Assembly (NCBI GenBank): GCA_023846275.1
Contig: JAIUJO010000142.1
Location: forward strand, 973,409 to 1,037,408
DNA: 64,000 nt
Direction of reading: 5' to 3'
Source: Vanilla planifolia
Taxonomy: Eukaryota; Streptophyta; Magnoliopsida; Asparagales; Orchidaceae
The position numbers and the translations under genes are program-made. Below, piece after piece: positions 13,311 to 24,885 of this stretch; positions within the stretch are counted from its first letter, which is position 1; every line of letters starts with the position of its first letter. The notes under the pieces were generated by a model that saw nothing but the letters and a program-made list of their open reading frames with translations, was not told where the DNA came from and did not search any database.

Positions 13311-16310
13311 ATACACTACACATTACCACCAAGTACCATTGCAGCCAGATCTCACCTAGATAGTAATAACTTGTGAGGATGATTTCATAGTCTAATCCTC
13401 CACTCAATGCCTCCATAAAATCATTGCACTCTCTAACATCCCTATAAAACATTGAACAAAGCAGTTCAAATTCATGCTCAAAAGTAAATCCACCTCATTC
13501 CAATGAAAATCCTTCACCTAAATTTCAAACAATGTAAATGTGAAGAATTTATTTTCCATTACAACGAATAATAAGTAGTTATAGAATTTCTTAGCTCTAA
13601 TCTACTAAATATTCCACAATACTAATGTAACAAAAATTTATTATTTGAAAAGCATTTCTTTGTATAAAATATATCTTTAAGAAATACACATCTTCTCCTT
13701 TGCCATTTTGAATAATAGTTAAAGTATAAACACTAAAAAGGTTTGCAAACCTATTAATCACTACATGAAGGACGAAAATAACATTACTTCTCATCACCCA
13801 ATAGATGGAGGTATGCTAAAGCTAAGCACAAACCTTATACATCAAGGTTAGTGCCATGCAGGTAATCGAACACCAACATATTCCATGCTAAGTGAAATTC
13901 ATGTGAGCATTAGCAATATATTAGTATGAATACCATCTCCAACCCTGAAGAAAGTACCCTAAATTGTCGACAAGGTAAGGCAATGAGCAATGTGAAATAA
14001 AACTTTTAAGTGAGCCTAGTAACATCATAATTATCTATAGTTTCTTAGAAGTTGCAAGGTAGAGGAGGCCATTACCCCATCCTCTACCAATTCCAACATT
14101 CCTCTACAATATCATCATTATTTTTATTTTAATTTTAAAAATTTTCTTAGGGGATCCACCTCCCTTTATTCATTTTTATTTTCATGATTTCCCCTAAATT
14201 CATATTATTGTGCCTTTGCCACTTTACTAAGCTCCAAGCCCTACCAAGTTGTTGGATGATCAAAGATTGCACAAGTCTTCTACATGATTTTCAAAATCTA
14301 AAACACAATCTATGAAGAATAACCAGGTCCATCATAAACTTCCTTTTTACTTAAAGACAAATGCTTTTATATGTAACAATTCCATCTTCCCCTTAAGCTT
14401 TCACTTTTGGTACCAATCAATCTTAGATGCATGTCCCCTACAATCATCATTCTTGGTTGAGGATCTTCCCCTATGCATAGCTTGTGTATTATCATCAAGC
14501 TTTTACTGTTTACTACGCTCCTTCCTACTCCTATCTTCACCATTTATTGTCTTCATCTATTGTGCTATTGTAGATACTCTCCTCTTCCTAGGTTTTATAG
14601 ACATCCATGATCCTAAACATCATTGCTTCTCATCTTTAACATCTTTATACATCTATGTTGAAACCACCCTGACATTCTTATCTTGATCACATCATACATC
14701 TAAAGGATAAGATCCTTAAACTACACCAGCCATGTGAACTGACACTCTAGGGGTACATAAGTCATAAGCATGTCCCACATTGCCATAAGTGAAGTAGATA
14801 AAGTGTAATCCATCATATGCAAACCTCTAAAAAGACCAGTCAAATTGTCCATTAAGACATTTATCCACTCTGAGTTTCTTTGAAATGTCTACTATTTCAC
14901 ATGCACTTTCGAAAAGAAGACCTTTGCATGTTAGCTATCTAACAATAAATCAGAATAAGATCATCCATAGTTTTCACAATACATAAAATTTTCATCTTGT
15001 CCTAATACATAAGAGGAAGCATCAAAAAATGAACCCAAATTAAGAGGTGCATAATCACCAAAGTGCTTTGCTTAAAACTAGGTTTTGATATGTATTCTTA
15101 ATGCAAGACTTGACACATACAAGTGTCCTCCCAATGATAGATTATTTATCTATAGCTGACTTAAAGTGTAGAAAATTCACATACTTCAAATATGTACAAC
15201 CTAGAACCCATTGATATGGTGTCATCTATGTTGGAGTATTTCAACAATCCATTGAATTGAAAAACAATCACCATACAGTCAACCAATACCATTGTAGTGG
15301 TGATAGTGAACTTATTGATCTCAAACAACTTTCAAAGGTGTATTTGATCATTCATTATGAAAGAGATATTTCTCAATGCCAACATCTTCACATTTAAATT
15401 TGTTGGTCTCTCCAAGTAATAACCAAAGGGACCTTTTATGAAAATGCCAATTTTCATTCTCCCTCTCATAAGAGCTTCTCTAATGCTCAACATAATGGTG
15501 CTATTTCCAAGATAACTTCCATTAGAGAATTTTCTATCACTTTCAACATTCTCATAAATACCTTGCATCCGCATTTGTAAATCAATTAATTTAGTACCAA
15601 TAAGATGTGCAACAATTTCCTTTGAGGTAACACACAATTTTTAAAGCTTATTCAACTTCAATTCACCATCTATTAATTTTTTCTCTTTTACCTCCAACCA
15701 TTTCCTTATTACAATGTTTAATTTCATAGTTAATGCAACCCACATCCCTTACGATTCATCTTTTGCAGAATTATCATCACAGTTTGCCAAGTCTAACTAT
15801 AATGTTTCCATTATCTCACAAAGTTGTCACCTCAACATTTCTATACTTTGCTACTAGTTTCCATACCTTAGTATGAACAATCTCCTGATCTTGAATTGTT
15901 AAATAATTTTCTTTCTCTATATATTTTTACTATTTTTTAGTTTAGGGGATAATTGCACCAAGCTACCTTTTGTTTTTTTGCACTCTTTCTAGATTTCATG
16001 CCTACCGTTAATCACTACTCATCACAGAGTACTTAGAGGGATTAAGATCCAAGATTCTTTTAAGAGTTTGTTTGAAATAGAACAAAGCATTAGGAAGCAC
16101 ACACAAGCCCTGCAATGAAATGATAACTTTAACCAAAAATAGAATTTAGTCATGCTTCTACTCTACCTCGTAGTTCAGGGACTTACTTCTACCACGTTTT
16201 TTTACCCACCATTCATTGCCAACATTACAATCCACTTGGATGGACATCATATTCTAACAATCCATACTACACCAATGTTGATACACTACCAACCACTCCA
16301 ATGACTCCAA
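13311..16310 (-). mobile_element. LINE unit 4: endonuclease end and ORF1
   Basis: It begins inside the endonuclease region: 13311-13500 aligns with 5975-6180, with shared blocks such as caccaag, ctcacc(a/t)aga and gcctccataaaa. ORF1-like sequence follows to a 5' end near 16310. An ORF1 N-terminal segment is recognisable at 15332-15637. The 5' end is directly followed by tttttgggttcc and the 3' end of the next LINE, so these two are head to tail. Everything 3' of the endonuclease (RT, RNase H) is missing; the left edge is a junction with 5.8S. Confidence 0.6.
15332..15637 (-). pseudogene. LINE ORF1 N-terminal segment (unit 4)
   Basis: This is an open frame of 101 residues. Its pattern (SNGSYLGNSTIMLSIREALM, then a GPFGYY block, then ERPTNLNVKML and SFIM) recurs at 31460-31717 as QRGSYGLVKVTFKEALIGQR, then YYKERRINLDVEML and SFII. 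Two copies keeping the same order and spacing show a real ancestral protein segment near the ORF1 start. I infer ORF1 because it lies on the 5' side of the DUF4283-like region. No conserved name can be given. Flanking frames are broken. Confidence 0.5.
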
Positions 16311-19300
16311 AGTTTTTGGGTTCCATGATAACGAAATAGTTGAAGCCTACAACATTCTCTCCATATGAAGGTTCATAAATATAATTAGAAAAAAGACAAT
16401 GTTGTTGCACTTCAAAAAGGGTCATACCCCAATCCCTTACAAAATCGAATAGAAGTGCGTGATCACAACCCAGTGGGCTGCATAGTTACCCTAAGTAACT
16501 ATGTAGATAGTTTGAAGGACTACATACCAAAAATAAACTTCATAGCACTTTTGTAGTTACTCATTCACATAGTAGATGCAAGCTGCTGGCTCACTTTAGA
16601 AATGGCTATGGTAGAGTCTAATTAGATCTCTATTACAAGAATATTTTGGAATAACATTCTAAAGAGCTCCATAGCTTTAAGAATAGCAATAGTTTCCATG
16701 TAGAACATTGAACCCCAAGTCCATATTCTAACACAAATAAAGATAGTCTTATCGAAGTAATCCCAAAAAGCAATACCAATTCTATCATTAAAATTATCTT
16801 GCACAACTACATCACAATTGAGCTTAACCCATCCTATTGGAGCAGTTTAATAAGAGGCTACCAATAGCCTTTGAAGGCTACTATAACTCCCACTATATGG
16901 GATTGGAGAAAAGAAACTTATAGTAATAGAAAATTAAATGCTTCTTTGAAGTGTACCAAGACTAAGCTCCTTGCCTACATGTGCTTGCAAATTTGATTGA
17001 TCCATAAGTGATATAAGATTGATGTAGAAAATTTATTTGCAAGTGATTTGTTTTGACCTTAATATTTTTTCCATCAAGTTAAGCAGCAAAATTAAATAAT
17101 TAAAAACATTGTTGTGTGCCCCATCAATAATGAAATTAATGATTATGAAATTGCTCACAAAGAGTTCCTTTACTTTAGGACATTCTTATAAGAAATTCTG
17201 AACTTCTTCCACCTTTCCACCCCATGGAGAAAGTAGCTATCTAATACCTCCTATACACATCAAGAAGCAAGTAGGTAGCAAATTAAAAATTAATCTCCAT
17301 ATGAACTCAGTAACTCGAGGCTACAGCTTTAATTTCCAAACCTGTAAAGCATCCTCCCTTGTTACATTTTTGTTCATACATGCTACTGTAGAAGATTTTT
17401 TTATTCCAACAGCATCTCCTCAAAACTTCACAATTGAATGCATGCTTGATCCACATTTGAAAGATATCCTACAAGGTCTCCAAGTAGGTAATGGAGATCC
17501 TTTAGTTTATATGCCTACTGAGCTTCACATTATTATCCCAATGCAACAATGAGTGCATGAATAAGAATATAAATGCCTTCTATACACAAGCTAAACTGAT
17601 CTCAATCTAGCAAGATCATCCAAAAGTAGGTAACTAAAAGCCTCAAATTTTTATGCCAATTGAGTTTCACATGATCAATAGCTATGTAACAATGATTTCA
17701 GTAATATCAATGCCTTCTCTTCCTTTATTCACCCTAGTGAAAAATGCCCTACATTTGCCATAAAAAACTTTGACTGATACTGCATACAATTTCTTAGTAC
17801 GCCTAGTAGTGCCATAGTCATTTACAATTCTAAAACCACTTGGGAAATAAGAGCACATTGTCCTTACCATACCCAATGTCCATCTCGAATATCATAATAC
17901 TTTTATAAATTTAAAACCTGCTAGAGAGAAACCCCTCCCTTTATTCCATTTTATATTCATCGCCAAGATTACATTCATTCCATGGAGCATTTTCGACTTA
18001 TTCCAGCTATAAGTGGTATCACATTAATGGATGGACGGGAGCATTTGAAACATCCACTTGCTTCCCCAAAATCAACACCTTGATTTGTGTAAGGTCTCAA
18101 TGGCCTTCAAACACATCCAAGCTACTTGATAGATACCTTTTTATTTTCAATAATTTTAGCTTCTCTCTATATTTTCTATTTTGGTGTCCATTCCATATTT
18201 GATAAGCTCTTATTATGCCCAACATTCATATATCTACAATTGTCGTTATGCTTGGCTTGTGTCTTATCTTCCAACTTGTAATGCCTACAAAACTCCTTCC
18301 TACTCAAACCTTTCGTATTTAATTATTTATTGTGTTGCTATAAACATTCTCCTCTTTCTAAGATCCATAACCATCAAAGATCTCAAAACTTATCATTTAT
18401 CATCATCAAATTCTATCCCTTCTTACATTGTAATTATCTCCCTATTCTCATCTTCATTTGGCCCTACCTCAATAGGACATGAACACTTAGCTTTAGTAGT
18501 ATTTTGGATTAGCTCATTGATTGAACATAGCCTAGAACCATGTCTCACTTTTTTAGAAGTGTAGTCATAGTAGAGTCCCTGATATTCAAACCACTAAAAA
18601 TATTAACCCAATGGTCCATTTACCCACATACTATCCTAAGAGGCTTATAGAGTTCCATTCTAACACATTCTTACAAATATCAAACTGTATATGTTAGTTG
18701 TGTAATCATATATCTAAATAGGTTCACTCATTACCTTCACAACACGCAAAATGCTCTTTATGCCATAGTAAACAGGACGGAGTGCTAGAAAATGAATCCA
18801 TACTATGGAACACATAATTGTTAAAGTACTTTGCCAAAATCTAGGTGTCCACACATCCAAACCCAACGTGAGGAAAACTTCTTACTTGGGACTTCCAATG
18901 TACTTTGAGCCTCTATTCATAGCTAACTAAAAGTGTAAAGAAAAATACCCTATTGATAATTTCAGAACCTAGAATCCACTAAAATGCCCAAATTTGCTTT
19001 TGAGAACTGTAGCAATCCATTAAAAATATAGATGACAACTATACACCACACCTGTAAGATCAAATTGGTGGTAACCAAACTCAACAATTAGGAGCCTCAT
19101 TTGAAAGGTGAATTTCAACTATTATAATAATGAAGGTGTCTTTTGATAAAACCTTTTTTGCATCAATATTTGCCAATCTCTAAATGTAATTTCTAGATCT
19201 AACTCTACTTAGAAACTTATTACCATTGATTGAACTTTGTGTAACAAGAGCATCTTTGAAACTCACTTTAACTAGACCGTATACTAGATGGTTACTATTA

Positions 19301-19910
19301 GAGAGTTTTCTATCACCATCACTTTGGCATTGTCACAAACTCCTTTGGCATACCTTCATGAATCTATTACCTCAATATTATTGGGATGTATAATGTTATC
19401 TTTTGAGACATTACATGATTTTGTAAGCGCATTTAACATTAGTTCACTATCTGTTATGCTTAATTCTTCCATTTACTCTTTTTTCTCTATTGTTTTATTC
19501 AAGCCAGAAGTACTACATCCTACATGACAAATTAATTTCCATCAATGTCCATATGTGAATTCCATTCACCAAAAACCTCATTTAACTCAAACACATCCAA
19601 TGATATCACCATAATATTTCCTACATTCCACTAAGTATCACCACCATAGTATGTCAGAGCCCTAATCATAAGAGTAATGTTGGGATCTTAGAATTGTCAC
19701 ATACCAAGAACTAAGCCTATGCACCTACCTCTAATGCTAGGGAAGATTGCACCACATCCTTTTTTTGTGTACTATTTCTTAACTAGGAGCCCATAATTAA
19801 TCAAAACACCACACTGACAGAGAATAGTTGATACTTGGTCATTTTGATGTTTTTCAACAATTGAGAATGTTATCATTAAACAAGTCTTTTAATAATTTTA
19901 TTCACTAACA
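16311..19910 (-). mobile_element. LINE unit 5: RNase H, zinc finger, ORF1
   Basis: The 3' end lies just after tttttgggttcc (16313-16324). RNase H (about 16440-16850) and the zinc-finger-like region (about 16900-17450) follow. ORF1 sequence then comes directly (about 17550-19800), so RT and endonuclease have been deleted. The ORF1 part contains two similar blocks near 17460-17530 and 17615-17690, both ending in a gagcttcacatt / gagtttcacatg block. The 5' end runs into 18S rRNA near 19911 at the same 18S site as the other junctions. Confidence 0.6.
16622..16804 (-). pseudogene. LINE RNase H domain remnant (unit 5)
   Basis: This 60-residue frame reads GIAFWDYFDKTIF...MFYMETIAILKAMELFRMLFQNILVIEI, the pattern of plant LINE RNase H (RVT_3 type): a glycine-rich first strand, then an E-x-x-A-x-x-x-A helix and a strand ending in a conserved acid (here VIEI). 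Just upstream in the same reading direction is a VKLN-like block (near 16815-16835), the usual start of this domain. The frame ends in a stop before the Asp-Ser pair. This domain degrades the RNA template strand during retrotransposition. Confidence 0.65.
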
Positions 19911-20576
19911 ATTTTGAAGCAAGTATAGTTACAATTGTAAAACATAAAATAATTGGTAGAAGAGCACAATTAGAAGTTGATCCTATGAATTAATTTGACT
20001 TAGCATGGGAGAGCTTACATTTCTCAAACATAGCATGGATTGATAAATTAAAAGATGTTTCTTCATTATTTCAATGGTGGTGCTTGACCATCTTAGTTGG
20101 AAGAGCCATTTGACTTGTTAATTTCATTAATGAATGAGAGTTAAACATGCTAATTAGCTATGTGGTGTGCAAGCTTAGTGGTAAGCCTCTTAGTGGGATT
20201 AGAGCTACGTAGGCCATAGAAGTTTAAAGAAATATTAGATTTGTGGTTCCCTTCAAATCTCTGGGCCACTCATGTGCAACATTGAAGTATTCAATGAGTC
20301 CATTTCCTTGGTAAAAATGCCTAGGTAAATTACGAAAATTTCATAATGACAAATTCTAGTAAGCAAGAGTTATAGCCTTGTGTGAACTACATTACTACCA
20401 TTTGTGCACACTCTCTATCACTTTTACTAATTGAATTGTCTAGCCATCTGTTCATATCACTATGATGCAAAAGTATTATCATGCAGGACTTTGCAAGTAA
20501 TCCATTAGATTTAATCATTTAGAGGATTGAATAGCTGTAACAAGGGTTCCATAGGTAAACTTACAAAAGAATCATT
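19911..20576 (+). pseudogene. 18S rRNA pseudogene, 3' part, copy B
   Basis: It starts ttttgaagcaagtatagtt, matching TTCCGGGGGGAGTATGGTC of 18S, directly after the LINE 5' end. Diagnostic stretches follow: gaattaatttgacttagcat (about 20006-20025), aacatagcatggattgat, ccttggtaaaaatgccta and tttaatcatttagaggattg (20511-20530). The end is set at agaatcattt near 20576. Its length of ~666 bases fits the last third of the gene. The upstream two thirds are missing, replaced by LINE. Confidence 0.8.
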
Positions 20577-20806
20577 TATGAGAGCTACAAATGATTGAAT
20601 GATTTCTAGAACTTGTTGGGGGTATGACAAGTATTTGCTCTCATATTCTTGCATCATGCATGCTTTTGTTTTTGTCTTGAGCTTGATGTTTTGGGGAATA
20701 AACATAAGCTTATAGGCACATACTTGTGTTTAAGGAAGAAAACTGTTAAGTTGGACATGTGTATGTTGTTTGTCATCGATTTAGTGGGTTTAGCAATCGA
20801 TCATTG
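20577..20806 (+). other. ITS1 remnant, copy B, with conserved core motif
   Basis: The spacer is about 230 bases. At 20714-20736 the sequence is ggcacatacttgtgtt followed by taaggaa, which fits the flowering-plant ITS1 motif GGCRY-(N4-7)-GYGYCAAGGAA with one C-to-T change. This supports both the identity of the spacer and an angiosperm source. Confidence 0.75.
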
Positions 20807-20970
20807 AATGACTCTCGATAATGAATATCTAGGCTCTTGTACCAATGAAGATGTTTGTAAATGTGATAGAAGGTTTCAATTATATAGTCCTATGAACCAT
20901 CCAATTTTTCAATGTAAGTTGTGCCTAAGGATTCAAGCTAAGGGCATACCTAGAATTGTATAATGTGACA
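20807..20970 (+). pseudogene. 5.8S rRNA pseudogene, copy B
   Basis: It runs from aatgactctcgataatgaat through atatctaggctcttgtacca, then atgaaccatccaatttttca (about 20892-20911) and gtaagttgtgcctaagg, matching plant 5.8S GAACGCAAGTTGCGCCCGAGG. It is full length at about 164 bases. The central segment is the most degraded. Confidence 0.8.
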
Positions 20971-21214
20971 TATAACATGTTTTGAAAGGTAAGAATCATT
21001 GCTTTTGGTGTCGTCCCTTATCTAGACATGATCTATGGAACCTTGTTCTATAGCACGACATGTAGATTCATTGGGTGATGTTAGACTATTAGTGGGTAAA
21101 ATATGGCTGCTTCTAAGTTCTTATTTTGGATAAAAGGAGTCGATGTTGTAGTGTGACAACTAGATCCTACTAACAAATCCAACTCCATGCTCCATGGTGT
21201 GGAATAATAGCACC
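20971..21214 (+). other. ITS2 remnant, copy B
   Basis: About 244 bases lie between 5.8S and the 26S start. It shares the block caactccat-ccat-gtgtgga near its end (21178-21202) with copy C (50119-50141), so both descend from one ITS2 type. The length is ordinary for a flowering plant. Confidence 0.65.
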
Positions 21215-22077
21215 AAGTTTGTTGAGGCTACCCTTTAATATTAACCATCTAAATAGGTGGAGGTGAAGGAACTTATGAGGATTCTCTAAATAACGACAAG
21301 TGAGGCAAGACCAACCAAGCATGAAAATTAGACAGCTTGAAGCAGAAATAATTCTTTAGAGATGCATCCCTAGTAATGGATTGGGACCAAGCCCTCCAGA
21401 TAATCGCAAATTTGATTATGAGAGCCCCATTTAATTTTTATTCTATTACTACATAAGGCATTATCAATGAGTAAGTTTATTAGGGAAAGTAGCCAAAACT
21501 AGGTGGTAAATTGCACTAAAGGCAAAATAATTGGAGGGATTGATAAAAAACAAGCACAAAGAGGGAAATTTGAAAAGGAAATTGAAAATTGAGCCAAAAA
21601 ATGCTTCAAATAATTTGGAGGGAAGGCAATAGGTGCTCATCGTGCACCTTAATAAGTTGTAGAATGCCCTCACGTGTTTTGTTTCATGGCTTGTGGAGTG
21701 GACCACCATAGGCAATCATCATTGCAAGAATCATGATGGATGTTGCTGATGGAGAAATTATCGTGACAGTTAGTTTTAATACTCATAACTTTGAGGTATG
21801 CCTTGTGGCATCATACACATTAGCAAGTTGATGGGTGAGCATGCTCAAAGGGTGCAAGGAAACTTACCGATGGGATCCCAATTCCATTAGTGAGTGACAA
21901 ATTGACCCTAATCTTCTATGAAGGGTTTGAAATAGAGCATTACTATTGGGACCTAAAATATGGTGAACTATGCCAAAGTAAGATGATGTAAGAAGAGACT
22001 TTGGTGGATTCCTACATTGATTTTGATGTGCAAATCATTCATCTCACTTATTAGATCCCTATGAGAAGAAGACCAAT
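21215..22077 (+). pseudogene. 26S rRNA pseudogene, 5' part, copy B
   Basis: It begins at the degraded equivalent of GATTACCCGCTGAGTTTAAGC, continues aataggtggaggtgaaggaa, and holds later landmarks: taggtggtaaatt, aaggaaattgaaaattgagc, gtgcaaggaaacttaccgat, atggtgaactatgcc (21960-21974) and gatgtgcaaatcattcat. It stops near 22077, about 1.0 kb into 26S, where LINE zinc-finger sequence begins. The break is not at the 18S target, so it is a later deletion or recombination. Confidence 0.82.
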
Positions 22078-22241
22078 GTCTCAATCCCTCTTGCACATAT
22101 CCAACAGAAACTAAGAACTAAATTCAAGAGTAATCTCCATACAATGACACTCACCCAGGGCTATAGGTTCATTTTCTAAACTTATGTAGACTGCTCTCTT
22201 GTTAAGATTTCGATCATAGGCATGCAGCTATAAATTATTCT

Positions 22242-22448
22242 CTATTGCAACACTATGTCCTCACTTTGTTTGAAGTACAACACTTTTTTTTCATTTATTT
22301 TATCCTTAGGGGAATGCATAATCCAAAATATGAAATGTGCTGTAAATAAATTTTTTATGTTAACAAGATCCCACACACCAAGCTCTTTAATTAGCTCTGC
22401 TACATCAACCTGATGGTCCACTTCCATGCTAATATATGTGGGACACAA
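22242..22448 (-). pseudogene. LINE zinc-finger-like region (unit 6)
   Basis: This 68-residue frame contains WDLVNIKNLFTAHFIFWIMH, then a lysine-rich block and KVLYFKQSEDIVL. It is the clearest version of a segment found in eight places in the window (near 3300, 8136, 22242, 26040, 29200, 32490, 40440 and 48480). Its position between RT and RNase H is that of the zf-RVT region in plant LINEs. No complete Cys/His set is visible. Confidence 0.5.
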
Positions 22449-23149
22449 AGCAATAAGGAGGATGTTAAGTCAATTATTTGACAAGAATTAAATTGAATTA
22501 CACTCAATAATCTACCAAACTACATTGTTAATTGTCTAAGGTTCCACAATAATGATTAACTTGCCCAAAAATGTTGCACCACATGGCAAATAGAAACTAT
22601 TGTTTGTCACAAAATAATTGGATATGAATGCCTAAACTCATAAATTGTCTTCCTAAGCCATCACACTTGTAATGTTTAGTAATCAATGGTACTTACCATG
22701 TCAATAAACTATGACCTAGAAGTCCTCCACACACCTTAGGAAAATTTACTAATTCCAAGTAGGTAGAATGTATTGTGCTGCTAATATTAGATTTCTCCAC
22801 ATATACAAACAAATCAACTTAAAAATAATGCCACACAAAACTAAGGAATGTTCTATTTGATAGATAGGAAAAGTAGCTAATACCAAGTTTATATTGACAA
22901 TATGCTATGCAATCAATAGTGATTTGATCATCCATCTTTACGCACAACTTTCAAGTTGACATACGATAGATTTAAAGTCTCTTTTTTAAGGTCTAATTAT
23001 TGCAATAGGCATGCCTAGATATTTTAAATGAAAATCTTAACTTATAAGCAATTTTCTTATTATCAACTTCCTCCTCTTGCACTTATTCCCATTGTTAAAT
23101 AATACTACGGATTTATTAAGACTAACTACCAAGCTAGGCTGTTTCCCAT

Positions 23150-23300
23150 ACTACTTTGTAATGTTCCAAATAATCCCCACTATAGTAAATGTTGTTGCTA
23201 CAACAATCATGAAATCATCAACATAAAGATAGTGTCTAATCATTTTGGATGAAGGTAATCTTAATCCCAATAAGAAAGCTTTCTCAACCTAATATTGAAT
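23150..23300 (-). pseudogene. Reverse transcriptase catalytic core remnant (unit 6)
   Basis: The reverse complement of 23208-23228 reads LYVDDFM, the YxDD box that binds the two catalytic metal ions in reverse transcriptases. Two other units carry inactivated boxes at the equivalent place: YADV (26969-26980) and YAND (40756-40767). This is therefore the least damaged active site in the window, but the surrounding frame has stops. Confidence 0.65.
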
Positions 23301-24885
23301 AAGCCAAGTAATATATTTATACTAAATGGTAAAAAGGTATCATAATATTGGCCAACCTTGCCTATGACTCCTGGTAACTAAAGTCCAATGAAGACTGATA
23401 CCAATAAACATAATCTCAAATCTTTGTCTAACGATATAAGCATCAGTCCAACAACACAAAAAATTTAGGAACTATAAATAGCATTGACATATCTAACATA
23501 AAGTTTTATATGAGCAGCTTTTCTTGTGCCAAAAGTATATTATTCAATATATCATGACCAAGTGCTATGGTAACTTGTTCCTTTATAATAATATCAGTAA
23601 GCACTATTTTAGCCCACTTAAAAAAATGTTAGTCAAAACTTTGTAGATCACATTCAAAGACAACTGGAACAAAACTATTTAGGTTTTAGAGCACCTTGAA
23701 CTTTAAGGATGATAACGACCATTATGTCTTTCACTAATTTAGGCATACATTTATCTTTACATAATTGTTTCATAACTATCACAATATTTGCCTCAGTAAT
23801 GTTCTAATAATAAAACACAAACATAATAATGATGTCACCACACCAAAGGATTTATTTCTTTTCATAGAAACAAAACATTTTTTATTTGATGACCTTTGAT
23901 TGGAGCCATAAGAGTAGTTTCTTGCTCACTATTGATAGCTTTGAAATATTTAATAGGCCAAGGAGGTTCATATTACGCAAAACAACACTTTTTTTTTTCT
24001 GAAGAACCATATTAGAATGTCTTTAAGCATAGTTGATATAGGTTACAAAGTCCCTATTATCATTTTTTAGATGATGTATATAATTGCCTTTTATGTAGGT
24101 TATGTTTTGTAAAAGAAATGAGTGTTTTGATCTACAAGGTTGGTTGATTAAAGCTTGGCACGTTAACACCACCACGCTTCATCAAAGTAATTGTCTTGTG
24201 GTGAGAAGTAATATATTGTGCTAAAAGATCAATTTCTAGCTTTGTTAATCCTTTATCAGATTCCTTTAATTGGAGCTCTTAGATCTCCTATTCCAACTCA
24301 TGAGGCCAATTGAGAATATTACCTAGCTCAACTACTCCGCATTTCTTTAAATTAACAATGCTTTGCTAAATAGACCATCCATAGGGTTTCTTGTAACTTT
24401 CCTTTTCCATGTTGCCAACGTTACATTAGTTGAATGTGGAAATGATAGCCATATATTTCCAAATTGGGTTCTCTTATCAATTTTATTCAATTACAACTAT
24501 CTAAATATAATAAGTAGAGGGTAGTGGTCCTAGTCAATATGAGGAAGATGTGTTGCTATAGTACTTAATAAAACTTGCATACCTTTACTATTAATGAAAG
24601 CTCTATCTACTCTTTCATATATTTTTGCATTCTACACCATATTATTACACTAGCTAAACCTATTCTCAATAAATCCCATGTTAGTTAGATAAAGATCATG
24701 AAAGAATTTGGAGAACTCATACTAAGCCTAGCCACTATTGAAGCTTTTTCCTTCTTTTTCTCATTCTACACAAGGCATTGAAATGCGTAGCAACAATCGA
24801 TGATCCACCGAGCTTTGCTAATTATTTAGTTTGGTCCCAAGCTATGCAACTATTAATATAATCTTTTAGTGCTTATATTATACAA

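Larger units (their letters stand above)
22078..24885 (-). mobile_element. LINE unit 6: zinc finger, RT, endonuclease (5' truncated)
   Basis: It starts within the zinc-finger-like region, with an open frame at 22242-22448. It continues through RT (about 22500-24000) to the endonuclease (about 24400-24880). The RT catalytic box is intact as LYVDDFMIV (YVDD codons at 23214-23225). The element ends inside the endonuclease and is followed at once by atttgggttcc and the 3' end of the next LINE. That end looks like ordinary LINE 5' truncation with the target word restored. The left side lost RNase H at the junction with 26S. Confidence 0.65.

Noticed and set aside
14312..14686. 124-residue + strand frame with serine-, phenylalanine- and leucine-rich sequence
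   Set aside because: It is the complementary strand of LINE ORF1 in unit 4; similar shadow frames occur at 18181-18564 and 47019-47375.
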